Below, piece by piece: positions 39,370 to 49,065 of a stretch of DNA of 64,000 bases. The position numbers were made by a program, and so were the translations under genes. Within the stretch, counting starts at the first letter, position 1; each line of letters starts with the position of its first letter. The DNA comes from Achromobacter sp. AONIH1 (GTDB taxonomy: Bacteria > Pseudomonadota > Gammaproteobacteria > Burkholderiales > Burkholderiaceae_B): assembly GCF_002902905.1 (NCBI RefSeq), contig NZ_CP026124.1, positions 5,394,001-5,458,000 of the forward strand, given 5' to 3'. Under the pieces are notes generated by a model that was not told where the DNA came from, did not search any database, and was given only the letters and a program-made list of their open reading frames with translations.

Positions 39370-40869
39370 ATGACACTGCACACGCTGGATTACTGGCAAT
39401 CGCAAGCCGCCGCGCTGCGCCCGGAAGGCCGCGCCTACATCGACGGCGCCTACGCCGATGCCGCCGACGGCGCGACATTCGAGGCCCGCAGCCCGATCGA
39501 CGGCCGCAAGCTGGCCGACGTGGCCGCCTGCGGCCAGGCCGATGTCGACCGCGCCGTGGCCGCCGCCCGCCGCGCCTTCGAGGCCGGCGCCTGGTCGGCG
39601 CTGGCGCCGCGCGAGCGCAAGGCCGCGCTGCTGCGCCTGGCCGCGCTGATCGAGGCCCACAAGGAGGAACTGGCGCTGCTGGAAACGCTGGACATGGGCA
39701 AGCCCATCCGCGACGCGCTGCAGTTCGACCTGCCGGAAACCATCCAGACCTACGCCTGGTACGGCGAGGCGGTCGACAAGCGCTACGACGAGATCGCCCC
39801 GACCGGCGCCAATGCGCTGGCCACCATCACCCGCGAACCCGTGGGCGTGGTGGCGGCCGTGGTGCCCTGGAACTACCCCTTGCTGATGGCGGCCTGGAAG
39901 GTCGCGCCGGCGCTGGCGGCCGGCAACAGCGTCATCCTCAAGCCCGCCGAGCAATCGTCCCTGAGCGCGATCCGGCTGGCCGCGCTGGTCGAGCAGGCCG
40001 GCATCCCGGCCGGCGCGTTCCAGGTGCTGCCCGGCGCAGGCCCGGTGGCCGGGCGGGCGCTGGGCCTGCACCCGGACGTGGACTGCGTGGCCTTCACCGG
40101 CTCCACCGCCACCGGCAAGCGCTTCATGACGTATTCCGGCGAATCGAACCTCAAGCGCGTCTGGCTGGAATGCGGCGGCAAGTCGCCCCACATCGTGTTC
40201 GAGGATTGCCCCGACCTGGACCGCGCCGCCCTGATCGCCGCGCTGGCGATCTTCTCGAACCAGGGCGAGGTCTGCATCGCCGGCTCGCGCCTGTACGTGC
40301 AGGACGGCATCTACGACGCCTTCATGGACAAGGTCGCGCGCCACGCGGCCGCCATGGCGCCGGGCAATCCGCTGGACCCGGCCACCGCGCTGGGCGCGAT
40401 GGTGGACGAACGGCAGACGCGCTCGGTCATGGCGCGCATCGCCGCCGGCCAGGCCGAGGGCGCGCGGCTGCGCGTCGGCGGCCGCCAGGTGCGCGCGGAC
40501 AGCGGCGGCTGGTACATCGAGCCCACCATCTTCGACTGCGCCGGCCCCCAGGGCGCGCTGATGCGCGAGGAGATCTTCGGCCCGGTGCTGGCCGCCCAGC
40601 GCTTCGGCACCGAGGACGAGGCCATCGCGCTGGCCAATGATTCCTCCTACGGCCTGGGCGCGGGCCTGTGGACCGCCAACCTGGGACGCGCCCACCGCCT
40701 GTCGCGCCGCCTGCGCGCCGGGCTGGTATGGGTCAACTGCTATGCCGACGGCGACGTCACCGTGCCGTTCGGCGGCGTCAAGCAATCGGGCTTCGGCCGC
40801 GACAAGTCCCTGCACGCGCTGGACAAGTACAGCGACCTGAAGACCACCTGGATCGATCTCACCGTGTAG
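39370..40869 (+). CDS. NAD(P)-dependent aldehyde dehydrogenase, PuuC-like
   Basis: This 499-residue aldehyde dehydrogenase has the cofactor motif FTGSTATGKR, catalytic Glu in LECGGKSPH and catalytic Cys in NQGEVCIAGSR. The level of detail (e.g. DTLDMGKPI-like ETLDMGKPIRDAL, YGEAVDK) matches the gamma-glutamyl-gamma-aminobutyraldehyde/amino-aldehyde dehydrogenases. It would oxidise an amino- or amido-aldehyde formed during degradation of an amine. It is co-transcribed with the two hydrolases on either side. Confidence 0.9.
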   Translation: MTLHTLDYWQSQAAALRPEGRAYIDGAYADAADGATFEARSPIDGRKLADVAACGQADVDRAVAAARRAFEAGAWSALAPRERKAALLRLAALIEAHKEELALLETLDMGKPIRDALQFDLPETIQTYAWYGEAVDKRYDEIAPTGANALATITREPVGVVAAVVPWNYPLLMAAWKVAPALAAGNSVILKPAEQSSLSAIRLAALVEQAGIPAGAFQVLPGAGPVAGRALGLHPDVDCVAFTGSTATGKRFMTYSGESNLKRVWLECGGKSPHIVFEDCPDLDRAALIAALAIFSNQGEVCIAGSRLYVQDGIYDAFMDKVARHAAAMAPGNPLDPATALGAMVDERQTRSVMARIAAGQAEGARLRVGGRQVRADSGGWYIEPTIFDCAGPQGALMREEIFGPVLAAQRFGTEDEAIALANDSSYGLGAGLWTANLGRAHRLSRRLRAGLVWVNCYADGDVTVPFGGVKQSGFGRDKSLHALDKYSDLKTTWIDLTV

Positions 40870-40921
40870 CCGCCCATCGCTCACGCGCGCACCGTCCCAG
40901 AACATGCAAAGGGGAAAAATC

Positions 40922-42223
40922 TTGCAGCCGGACACGCAACGCATCGCCGCCGCCATCGACGCCCTGGAACCCTATATGGTCCGGACGCTGTCGGACTTCG
41001 TCGCGGCCCAAAGCCCATCGGGCGCGGAACAACCCGCCGCCCGCTACATCGAGCAGGCCTGGCGCGAACTCGGGCTGGCGCCCGAACGCATCCTGCTGGA
41101 CGACGCCGCGCTCAAGGCGCTGCCGCTCTACGCCTGCCCCTGCGGCCCCGACGATGGCCGCTACAACCTGCTGGCGCGCCACGTCCCGGCCGCGCCGGGC
41201 GGCCGCTCGGTGCTGTTCAACGGCCATATCGACGTGGTGCCCACCGGCCCCGCCGCCATGTGGTCGCGCCCGCCCTACGAGCCGGCGGTGGTGGACGGCT
41301 GGCTGTACGGCCGTGGCAGCGGCGACATGAAGGCCGGCATCGTCTGCGCCATGGCCGCCTACAAGGCGCTGCTCGACATGGGCCTGAGGCCGGCCGGCAC
41401 GGTCGGCTTCAACGCGGTGCTGAACGAGGAAGACACCGGCGCCGGCACGCTGGCCACGCTCAACGCCCTGAGCCGGGCCACGGCGCGCGCCCGGCTGGAG
41501 GATTTCGACGCGGTGATCATCCCCGAACCCTTCGGCGAGGCCATGCTGCGCGCGCAGGTGGGCGTGTGCTGGATGTTCGTCGACCTGACCGGCAAGCCCG
41601 CGCACGTGGCCTACATGGGCTCGGGCGTGAATCCGATCGAGGCCGGCATCGCCGTCATGGCGGACCTGAAGGAACTGGAGGCGCAGTGGAACGCGCCCGA
41701 GCACCGCCACCCCGCCTTCGCCGACCAGCCGCATCCGATCAATTTCAACCTGGGCCGCATCGAAGGCGGCGAATGGAATTCGTCGGTGCCCTGCACCTGC
41801 ACGCTGGGCATACGCTTCAGCTTCTATCCGGACATGACGCCGGAGGCCGCGCGCGACATCGTGGCCGCGCGCGTGCGCGCCACGGTGGCGCGGCTGAATC
41901 CGGCGCTGACCGTGCAGCTGCGCTGGCAGGGCCAGTTCGCGCCGGGCTGCGAGTTCGACCTGGACGCGCCCGCCATGCGGGCGCTGGCCGCCGCGCATGA
42001 AAAGGCCACCGGCCAGGCGCCGGCGAAGCTGGCCTGCACCGCCACCACCGACGCGCGCCACTTCCGCCTGATGACAGACCTGCCCGTGACCTGCTACGGC
42101 CCCGAGGCGCGCAACATCCATGGCATCGACGAATCCGTGTCGATCGCCAGCATGAAGCGCGTGGCGACGGCGATGGCGCAGTTCATCGTGGACTGGTGCG
42201 GCGTGGCGCCAGCGCCGCGCTGA
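40922..42223 (+). CDS. M20 deacylase, ArgE/DapE type
   Basis: This M20 metallopeptidase-like protein has metal ligands in FNGHIDVVPTGP, the bridging Asp in GRGSGDMKAGI and the Glu pair in LNEEDTGAGT. The related ArgE/DapE enzymes remove N-acyl groups. I chose a TTG start at 40922 (433 residues) because AGGGG lies 7 bases before it; the ATG at 40904 lacks a ribosome-binding site. It ends the enzyme part of cluster B and is followed by a sigma54-type promoter. Confidence 0.85.
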   Translation: MQPDTQRIAAAIDALEPYMVRTLSDFVAAQSPSGAEQPAARYIEQAWRELGLAPERILLDDAALKALPLYACPCGPDDGRYNLLARHVPAAPGGRSVLFNGHIDVVPTGPAAMWSRPPYEPAVVDGWLYGRGSGDMKAGIVCAMAAYKALLDMGLRPAGTVGFNAVLNEEDTGAGTLATLNALSRATARARLEDFDAVIIPEPFGEAMLRAQVGVCWMFVDLTGKPAHVAYMGSGVNPIEAGIAVMADLKELEAQWNAPEHRHPAFADQPHPINFNLGRIEGGEWNSSVPCTCTLGIRFSFYPDMTPEAARDIVAARVRATVARLNPALTVQLRWQGQFAPGCEFDLDAPAMRALAAAHEKATGQAPAKLACTATTDARHFRLMTDLPVTCYGPEARNIHGIDESVSIASMKRVATAMAQFIVDWCGVAPAPR

Positions 42224-42240
42224 ATTCCATACCCAGAAAA

Positions 42241-42276
42241 CGCCGCGATGGTGCGCGGCGCCCGGCATGCACCGGG
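42241..42276. other. Tandem short stem-loops before the cluster B transporter
   Basis: CGCCGCG-N6-CGCGGCG (42241-42260) is followed directly by CCCGG-N6-CCGGG (42261-42276). They begin 18 bases after the deacylase stop, with no T-run. They may separate the enzyme transcript from the transporter transcript. Confidence 0.5.
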
Positions 42277-42350
42277 TCCCGCACCAGAACGCGGCGCCGG
42301 CACGCAGCACCGTTGTAGCGAACAGACCCGCAGTACCCCGAGAACCCAGG

Positions 42351-42366
42351 TGGCATGAGGCTTGCT
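42351..42366 (+). promoter_or_regulatory. Sigma54-type promoter before the cluster B transporter
   Basis: TGGCATG-N4-TTGCT fits the RpoN consensus TGGCAYR-N4-TTGCW, with the invariant GG (42352-42353) and GC (42364-42365) ten bases apart. It lies 70 bases upstream of the solute-binding protein start. No sigma54 activator gene is seen in the window. Confidence 0.6.
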
Positions 42367-42436
42367 TGCAATACACCGCGACCGCCGCAAGGGCGTGCGC
42401 TCCTCATCCCCCCTTTTTCCAGCCCGGAGGCTCGCA

Positions 42437-44047
42437 GTGAACACGAACAAACGGAATCGCCCGATGCATCGCCCGACGTTCCGCCTGACATCCCGCAAGG
42501 TCCTGGGCGCGCTGGCCCTGGCGGCCCTGCTGCCGGTCGCGTCCGTCCTGGCCCAGACCAAGGGCGGCACGCTGAACATGATCGTCCAGCCCGAACCGCC
42601 GGTCATCGTCACCGCCATCAACCAGCAGGGACCGACGCAGTTCGTGGCCGGCAAGATCTATGAAAGCCTGCTGACCTACACCACCGACCTGAAGCCGCAG
42701 CCCGGCCTGGCCAAGTCCTGGGAAGCCGCGCCCGACGGGCTGAGCTACACCTTCCACCTGCAGGACAACGTCAAGTGGCATGACGGCAAGCCCTTCAGCG
42801 CCGACGACGTGGTGTTCTCGCTGTCCGACATGCTGCCCAAGACGCATGCGCGGGCGCGCGTGATCCTGAACAAATTCGTCGAGTCGGTGCAGGCCCCGGA
42901 CCCGAAGACCGTGGTCGTCAAGCTGAAGTCGCCCTTCCCCGCCTTCATGCTGATGTTCGAGCCGGGCTTCGCGCCCATCATGCCCAAGCACATCTACGCC
43001 GGCACCGACTACATGACCAACCCGGCCAACCAGAAGCCGGTCGGCACCGGCCCGTTCATGTTCAAGGAATGGAAGCGCGGCGAGTACATCAAGCTGGCGC
43101 GCAACCCCGACTACTGGAAACCCGGCAAGCCCTACCTGGACGAGCTGGTCTTCAACGTGATCCCGGACGCGGCCTCGCGCGCCGTGGCCTTCGAGCGCGG
43201 CAGCGTGGACGTGCTGCGCGGCGGCGACGTGGACAACGTCGACATCAAGCGCCTGCGCGCCCTGCCCAAGGTGGAATACACCACCGCCGGCTGGGAGATG
43301 TTCTCGCCCCAGGCCTACCTGATCTTCAACATGCGCAAGCCGCCGTTCGACAACCTCAAGGTGCGCCAGGCGGTGATGGCGGCCATGAACCGCAACATGG
43401 TGGTCAACAACATCTTCTTCGGCCTGGGCAAGGTCGCCACCAGCCCCTTCGTCACCACCGAGATGTTCTACGACAAGAACATGCCGGCCATGCCCTTCGA
43501 CATGAAGCAGGCGCGCGCGCTGATCAAGGAATCCGGCATCAAGCCGGGCGACTACACCATCCGCCAGCTGAGCTTCCCCTACGGCTCCACCTGGGACCGC
43601 CTGGCCGAATACACCAAGCAGGCGCTGGAGCAGCTGGGCTTCAAGGTCAACCTGGAGTCCACCGACGCCGGCGGCTGGGCCAGCCGCACCGGCAACTGGG
43701 ACTTCGATCTGACCACCAACTTCACCTACCAGTACGGCGATCCGGCGCTGGGCGTGCAGCGGCTGTACATCTCGTCGAACATCGTCAAGGGCTCGCCCTT
43801 CGCCAACGTGCAGGGCTACAGCAACCCCGAGACCGACAAGCAGTGGGAAGCCGCCGCCTCGGAGATCGATCCGGCCAAGCGCCAGGCGCTGTACAGCCAG
43901 CTGCAGACCACGCTGGTCAAGGAAGTGGCCAACGGTTTCCTGGTGGACATGGAGTTCCCCACGCTGTACCGCGCCAACGTGAAGAACCTGGTCAGGACGG
44001 CCATCGGCCTGAACGAGTCGTTCGACGACGTCTACATCGAGAAATAA
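42437..44047 (+). CDS. ABC transporter solute-binding protein, family 5 (peptide/nickel type)
   Basis: This 536-residue binding protein has an N-terminal signal sequence (SRKVLGALALAALLPVASVLA). Family 5 text includes YTFHLQDNVKWHDGKPF, GTGPFMFKEW and VRQAVMAAMNRN. I chose a GTG start at 42437 because GGAGG lies 6 bases before it; an internal ATG at 42464 is possible. It binds the substrate for the second importer. It closely resembles the cluster A binding protein in length and motif order. Confidence 0.92.
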   Translation: MNTNKRNRPMHRPTFRLTSRKVLGALALAALLPVASVLAQTKGGTLNMIVQPEPPVIVTAINQQGPTQFVAGKIYESLLTYTTDLKPQPGLAKSWEAAPDGLSYTFHLQDNVKWHDGKPFSADDVVFSLSDMLPKTHARARVILNKFVESVQAPDPKTVVVKLKSPFPAFMLMFEPGFAPIMPKHIYAGTDYMTNPANQKPVGTGPFMFKEWKRGEYIKLARNPDYWKPGKPYLDELVFNVIPDAASRAVAFERGSVDVLRGGDVDNVDIKRLRALPKVEYTTAGWEMFSPQAYLIFNMRKPPFDNLKVRQAVMAAMNRNMVVNNIFFGLGKVATSPFVTTEMFYDKNMPAMPFDMKQARALIKESGIKPGDYTIRQLSFPYGSTWDRLAEYTKQALEQLGFKVNLESTDAGGWASRTGNWDFDLTTNFTYQYGDPALGVQRLYISSNIVKGSPFANVQGYSNPETDKQWEAAASEIDPAKRQALYSQLQTTLVKEVANGFLVDMEFPTLYRANVKNLVRTAIGLNESFDDVYIEK

Positions 44048-44067
44048 GTCCAGAAGCAAGCGTCTTG

Positions 44068-44094
44068 GGCGCCGCCGCGCGGGGCGGCGGCGCC
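44068..44094. other. Stem-loop between binding-protein and permease genes
   Basis: A perfect 11-bp inverted repeat (44068-44078 with 44084-44094, 5-base loop) follows the SBP stop by 20 bases. No T-run follows. Such structures commonly stabilise the SBP message and lower downstream permease expression. Confidence 0.65.
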
Positions 44095-44135
44095 GGGACC
44101 GCGCGGCGGCCAGTCCGCCCACGGAGGACCCGAGC

Positions 44136-45143
44136 ATGAAATTCCTGTCTTTCCTCGTCTCGCGCATCGGCAAGGCCCTGGTGGTCGTGCTAGGCGTGGT
44201 CATCATCAATTTCTTCCTGATCCGGCTCGCGCCCGGCGATCCGGCCGCGGTGCTGGCCGGCCAGGCCGGCGCGGGCGACGCCGCCTACATCGAGCAGCTG
44301 CGCGCGGCCTTTGGCCTGGACCAGCCGCTGCTGACGCAGCTGATGCTCTACCTGAAGGGCGTGGCGCAGCTGGACCTGGGCTTTTCCTACCGCAACCACG
44401 TGCCGGTGCTGGACCTGATCGTCGAGCGGCTGCCCGCCACCTTCCTGCTGATGTCCTGCGCCTTCGTGTTCTCGATCGTGCTGGGCGTGCTGCTGGGCGT
44501 GGTCGCCGCCAAGGCGCGCTACCGCAACAAGCGACGCTGGATCGACAGCAGCGTCATGACGGGCGCGCTGCTGCTGTACGCCACGCCGCTGTTCTGGCTG
44601 TCGCTGATGGGCATCCTGCTGTTCTCGGTGGTGCTGGGCTGGCTGCCGGCCTTCGGCATGGAAACCGTGGGCGCGGGCCTGACGGGCTGGGCGCGCGCCG
44701 GCGACATCGCGCAGCACCTGGTGCTGCCCACCGTGACGCTGGGCTGCTTCTTCATGGCCGTGTACGTGCGCCTGACGCGCGCCTCGATGCTGGAGGTGAT
44801 CGGCATGGACTTCGTCAAGACCGCGCGCGCCAAGGGCGTCGGCCCGGGGCGCGTGATCCGCGCCCACGTGCTGCGCAACGCGCTGCTGCCGGTCATCACC
44901 TTCGCGGGCATCCAGCTGGGCCAGATGGCCGGCGGCGCGGTGCTGACCGAGACCGTGTTCGCCTGGCCCGGCATCGGCCGGCTGATGTTCGACGCCCTGT
45001 TGCAGCGCGACTATCAGCTGCTGCTGGGCATTTTCCTGGTCACTTCCATCATGGTGGTGGTCTTCAACCTGCTCACCGACGTGCTGTACCGGCTCATCGA
45101 TCCGCGCATCGGCGCGGGAGCGCAACAGGGAGCCGCCGCATGA
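44136..45143 (+). CDS. ABC transporter permease, DppB type
   Basis: This 335-residue inner-membrane permease opens with INFFLIRLAPGDPA and has the EAA loop FVKTARAKGVGPGRVIRAHVLRNAL. ACGGAGGACCCGAGC precedes the ATG. Its stop overlaps the next permease start (ATGA). It pairs with the 45140-45979 permease and closely resembles its cluster A counterpart. Confidence 0.93.
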   Translation: MKFLSFLVSRIGKALVVVLGVVIINFFLIRLAPGDPAAVLAGQAGAGDAAYIEQLRAAFGLDQPLLTQLMLYLKGVAQLDLGFSYRNHVPVLDLIVERLPATFLLMSCAFVFSIVLGVLLGVVAAKARYRNKRRWIDSSVMTGALLLYATPLFWLSLMGILLFSVVLGWLPAFGMETVGAGLTGWARAGDIAQHLVLPTVTLGCFFMAVYVRLTRASMLEVIGMDFVKTARAKGVGPGRVIRAHVLRNALLPVITFAGIQLGQMAGGAVLTETVFAWPGIGRLMFDALLQRDYQLLLGIFLVTSIMVVVFNLLTDVLYRLIDPRIGAGAQQGAAA

Positions 45144-45979
45144 AATCCTTCGCGCGCCGCTATATGCGCAATCATGGCGCGGTGGCCGGCCTGGTCATCG
45201 TGCTGCTGGTGGTGGCCGTGGCCCTGGCCGCGCCGCTGCTGTATGAAGAATCGCCGTGGATGATGGTGGCCGATCCGCTGATCCCGCCCTTCACCAACGC
45301 CGACTATCCCTTCGGCACCGACATGCTGGGGCGCGACATCACCGCCGGCCTGGTCTGGGGCGCGCGCGTGTCGCTGTTGGTGGGGCTGCTGTCCACCGCC
45401 GTGGCGCTGGGCTTCGGCATCGTGGTCGGCGCCATCGCCGGCTACTGTGGCGGCCGCATCGACGACGCGCTGATGCGCTTCACCGAGTTCTTCCAGACCA
45501 TCCCGCAGCTGGCGATGGCGGTGGTGCTGGTGGCCATCATCGGGCCCTCGGTGTATTCCATCATGGGCGCCATCGCGCTGGTGTCGTGGCCGCCGGCCGC
45601 GCGGCTGGTGCGCTCGGAGTTCATGACGCTCAAGCAGCGCGAGTTCGTGCAGGCGGCCATCGTGATCGGCCAGGCGCCGGCCCGCATCGTCGGCACCCAG
45701 ATCCTGCCCAACGCCATGTCGCCCATCATCGTGTCGGCCTCGTTCATGGTGGCAACCGCCATTCTCACGGAGTCCTCGCTGTCCTTCCTGGGGCTGGGCG
45801 ACCGCAACGAGATGAGCTGGGGCTTCATGATCGGCGCGGCCCGCACCATGATCCGCGAAGCCTGGTGGATGAGCGTGTGGCCGGGCGTGGCCATCCTCCT
45901 GACCGTGCTGGCCATCAACCTGATCGGCGAAGGCCTGAACGATGCCCTCAACCCGCAGCTGCGCAAGCGCGGCGAATAG
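45140..45979 (+). CDS. ABC transporter permease, DppC type
   Basis: This 279-residue permease has NHGAVAGLVIVLLVV, FGTDMLGRDITAG and an EAA loop (FVQAAIVIGQAPARIVGTQI). Its ATG overlaps the preceding stop (ATGA). It is the second membrane subunit of the cluster B importer. Confidence 0.93.
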   Translation: MKSFARRYMRNHGAVAGLVIVLLVVAVALAAPLLYEESPWMMVADPLIPPFTNADYPFGTDMLGRDITAGLVWGARVSLLVGLLSTAVALGFGIVVGAIAGYCGGRIDDALMRFTEFFQTIPQLAMAVVLVAIIGPSVYSIMGAIALVSWPPAARLVRSEFMTLKQREFVQAAIVIGQAPARIVGTQILPNAMSPIIVSASFMVATAILTESSLSFLGLGDRNEMSWGFMIGAARTMIREAWWMSVWPGVAILLTVLAINLIGEGLNDALNPQLRKRGE

Positions 45980-45989
45980 GAGCCCAGCC

Positions 45990-47660
45990 ATGAAACCCCA
46001 AGGCATGCCGGCCGCCGCGCCGGCCACGGGCGACGCCCCGCTGCTGTCCATCCGCAACCTCAGCATCGCCCTGCCCGCCGGCGGCGACCGCGCCTATGCG
46101 GTGCGCGACGTGTCCTACGACATCCGCGCCGGCGAGATCCTGTGCATCGTCGGCGAATCCGGCTCCGGCAAATCCATGAGCGCCAACGCCATCATGGGCC
46201 TGTTGCCCGACTACCTGACGCCGCAGCAGGGCAGCATCCTGTTCCGAGGCGCGGACCTGCTGCGCCAGGACGAGGCCAGCCTGCAGGCCATGCGCGGCAA
46301 GGACATGGCGATGATCTTCCAGGAGCCGCTGTCGGCGCTGAACCCGCTGATGACGGTGGGCGAGCAGATCAGCGAAGTCATGCGCGTGCACGACGCCTAT
46401 CCCGGCCCCGCGCGGCTGGCGCGCGCGCTGGAACTGCTGGCCTTCGTCGGCCTGCCCGATCCGGCCACGCTGTACCACGCCTATCCGTTCCGCCTGTCCG
46501 GCGGCCAGCGCCAGCGCGTGATGATCGCCATGGCGCTGGCGCTGGAACCGGCGCTGCTGATCGCCGACGAGCCCACCACCGCGCTGGACGTGACCACGCA
46601 GGCGCAGATCCTGGCGCTGATTGCCCGCATCCAGAAGGAAAAAGGCATGGGCGTGATGTTCGTCACCCACGATTTCGGCGTGGTGGCCGAGATCGCGCAC
46701 CGCGTCGCCGTGATGGAAAAAGGCGTGCTGGTCGAACAGGGGCCGGCGGACGAGGTGCTGAATCGTCCGCGCCATCCCTACACCCAGCGCCTGATCGCCG
46801 CCGTGCCGCATCGGCGCGGCGAGGAACGCGCGGCCGGTGGCGGCGAGCCGCCGGTGCTGGACGTGCGCGACCTGCGCAAGACCTATGTGATCGGCCATGG
46901 CTGGCTCGGCGGCCGGCGCGAGGTGCACGCGGTGGACGGCGTCAGCTTCAGCGTGCGGCGCGGCGAGACGCTGGGCATCGTGGGCGAGTCCGGCTCGGGC
47001 AAGTCCACCATCGGCAAATGCCTGCTGAAGCTCGTCGGCATCAATGGCGGCCAGCTGCTGTTCAACGGCCAGGACATCGCCGCCATGCCCGAATCGCGCT
47101 TCCGCCCGATGCGCAAGGACATCCAGATGATCTTCCAGGATCCCTTCGCCTCGCTCAATCCGCGCCACACCGTGGGCCGCATCATCAGCGATGGCCCGCG
47201 CGCCAACGGCGTGCCGCAGGCGGCGGCCGAGGCGCGGGCGCGCGAACTGCTGGCGCTGGTGGGGCTGGAGCCATCCGCCTTCGACCGCTACCCCAATCAG
47301 TTCTCCGGCGGCCAGCGCCAGCGCGTGGGCATCGCGCGCGCGCTGGCGCTGGAGCCCAAGGTGCTGGTGGCCGACGAGTCGGTATCGGCGCTGGACGTAT
47401 CGGTGCAGGCCCAGGTGCTGGAGCTGCTGCGCGAGCTGCAACAGCGCCTGCGCATCGCCCTGGTCTTCATCACCCACGACCTGCGCGTGGCCGCCCAGAT
47501 CTGCGACGCCGTGCTGGTCATGCATCGCGGCAAGGTCGTGGAACACGGCACGCCATCGCAGATCTTCGACCGCCCGCAGCACGCCTATACGAAGCAATTG
47601 ATCGCCGCCGTGCCCGGCCAGCACTGGGATCCGACCCAGGCCCGCGCCCAGGCGGCATGA
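45990..47660 (+). CDS. Fused ABC transporter ATPase, DppD-DppF type
   Basis: This 556-residue protein holds two ABC ATPase domains, each with Walker A GESGSGKS, signature ([18 protein letters not shown]) and Walker B ([20 protein letters not shown]). In the second Walker B the usual DEP is DES. The start at 45990 follows AGGAGCCCAGCC. It powers the upstream permeases and mirrors the cluster A fused ATPase in domain order. Confidence 0.93.
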   Translation: MKPQGMPAAAPATGDAPLLSIRNLSIALPAGGDRAYAVRDVSYDIRAGEILCIVGESGSGKSMSANAIMGLLPDYLTPQQGSILFRGADLLRQDEASLQAMRGKDMAMIFQEPLSALNPLMTVGEQISEVMRVHDAYPGPARLARALELLAFVGLPDPATLYHAYPFRLSGGQRQRVMIAMALALEPALLIADEPTTALDVTTQAQILALIARIQKEKGMGVMFVTHDFGVVAEIAHRVAVMEKGVLVEQGPADEVLNRPRHPYTQRLIAAVPHRRGEERAAGGGEPPVLDVRDLRKTYVIGHGWLGGRREVHAVDGVSFSVRRGETLGIVGESGSGKSTIGKCLLKLVGINGGQLLFNGQDIAAMPESRFRPMRKDIQMIFQDPFASLNPRHTVGRIISDGPRANGVPQAAAEARARELLALVGLEPSAFDRYPNQFSGGQRQRVGIARALALEPKVLVADESVSALDVSVQAQVLELLRELQQRLRIALVFITHDLRVAAQICDAVLVMHRGKVVEHGTPSQIFDRPQHAYTKQLIAAVPGQHWDPTQARAQAA

Positions 47661-47691
47661 CGCCCCCCCACACCACACAGGAGACGCATCC

Positions 47692-47988
47692 ATGCAACGC
47701 CCCCAGGCCGTTCCCACCGTGCAGATCGACAACGAATTCGTCACCGTCACCGAATGGCGCTTCCCGCCGGGCGGCGAGACCGGCTGGCACCGCCACGGCA
47801 TGAATTACGTGGTGGTGCCGCAGACCACCGGCCCGCTGCTGCTGGAAACGCCCAACGGCCCGGTCACCAGCCAGCTGACCGCCGGCGTGTCGTACTATCG
47901 CTCGATTGGCGTGGAACACAATGTGATCAACCCGGGCGAAGCCGAGTTCGTATTCGTCGAGGTCGAGATCAAACAGGCATCGCACTGA
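47692..47988 (+). CDS. Cupin-domain protein
   Basis: This 98-residue single-domain cupin has the first motif GGETGWHRHGMNYVVVPQ (metal-ligand His pair and Glu) and a second motif VEHNVINPGE. GGAGACGCATCC precedes the ATG. It lies between the ATPase and the deacetylase (10-base gap) and is probably co-transcribed. Small cupins can be isomerases, dioxygenases or binding proteins; the role here is unknown. Confidence 0.85.
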   Translation: MQRPQAVPTVQIDNEFVTVTEWRFPPGGETGWHRHGMNYVVVPQTTGPLLLETPNGPVTSQLTAGVSYYRSIGVEHNVINPGEAEFVFVEVEIKQASH

Positions 47989-47998
47989 CGGGAACCCC

Positions 47999-49057
47999 AT
48001 GCAAGCCTTTTTCTCCGACGAACAACTGCTGCACGAGCCGCGCCAGTTCATGCGGCTGGGCCGCATCAGCGCGCCCACCGATCTGCCATCGCGCGCCGGC
48101 AGCCTGCAGGCCGCGCTGGCGGCCCGAGGCATCGCGGTGCAGGCGCCGCCCGATTTCGGCCGTGAACCCTTGCTGGCGGTGCACAGCGCCGATTATCTGG
48201 ACTATCTGGAACACGCCTACGCCCGCTGGCAGGCCTTGAAGGGGCCCGGCGTGGATCCCGGCCCGGAAGTGCTGCCCAACCTGTCGCCCTACCTGAACGG
48301 CCGCGTCGAGGCGGACGGCCGGCCGCCCTGCCCCTCGCCGTCCATCGTCGCCCAGACCGGCTATTACCTGAGCGACCTGTCCTGCCCCATCGGCCCGCAC
48401 ACCTGGCGCTCGGCGCTGCGCTCCACGCACAGCGCGGTCGCGGCGGCCGACCACGTCGCGGCGCACGGCGGCGCGGCCTATGCGCTGTGCCGCCCGTCCG
48501 GCCATCACGCCCACCGCGACCGCGCCGGCGGCTTCTGCTACCTGAACAGCAGCGCGGCCGCCGCAGCCCGGCTGCGGCGCACGCATGCCCGCGTGGCGGT
48601 GCTGGACGTGGACGCGCACCATGGCGACGGCACGCAGCAGATCTTCTACCGCCGCGCCGACGTCATGACGGCGTCGCTGCACGCCGACCCGGCCGGCTAC
48701 TACCCGTTCTACAGCGGCTATGCCCATGAACGCGGCCATGGCGAAGGCGAAGGATTCAACCTGAACCTGCCGCTGCCACACGGATCCGGCAACGATCCCT
48801 TCCTGCGCGCGCTGGACACGGCGCTGGCGGCGCTGGCCGGCCACGCGCCCCAGGCCCTGGTGCTGGCGCTGGGCTTCGACACCTACAAGGACGATCCCAT
48901 CAGCGTGCTGCGCCTGGACATCGATGCGTACCGCGACATCGGCGCGCGCATCGGCGCCCTGGGACTGCCCACCGTGGTGGTGCAGGAAGGCGGCTACATG
49001 GTCGAGGCCATCGGGCCGGCGCTGGACGCCTTCCTGCAAGGCCTGGGCCGGAGCTGA
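47999..49057 (+). CDS. HDAC-like deacetylase, acetylpolyamine amidohydrolase family
   Basis: This 352-residue zinc hydrolase has the complete active site: SGHHAH (His 169-170), D205 and H207 in DVDAHHGDGTQ, D294 in LGFDTYKDDP and Y333 in QEGGY. It is a paralogue of the 7101-8129 protein with the same motif order. It probably removes an acyl group from a small amine imported by the adjacent Dpp-type system. The DMT transporter starts 8 bases after the stop. Confidence 0.9.
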   Translation: MQAFFSDEQLLHEPRQFMRLGRISAPTDLPSRAGSLQAALAARGIAVQAPPDFGREPLLAVHSADYLDYLEHAYARWQALKGPGVDPGPEVLPNLSPYLNGRVEADGRPPCPSPSIVAQTGYYLSDLSCPIGPHTWRSALRSTHSAVAAADHVAAHGGAAYALCRPSGHHAHRDRAGGFCYLNSSAAAAARLRRTHARVAVLDVDAHHGDGTQQIFYRRADVMTASLHADPAGYYPFYSGYAHERGHGEGEGFNLNLPLPHGSGNDPFLRALDTALAALAGHAPQALVLALGFDTYKDDPISVLRLDIDAYRDIGARIGALGLPTVVVQEGGYMVEAIGPALDAFLQGLGRS

Positions 49058-49065
49058 ACGCCGCG

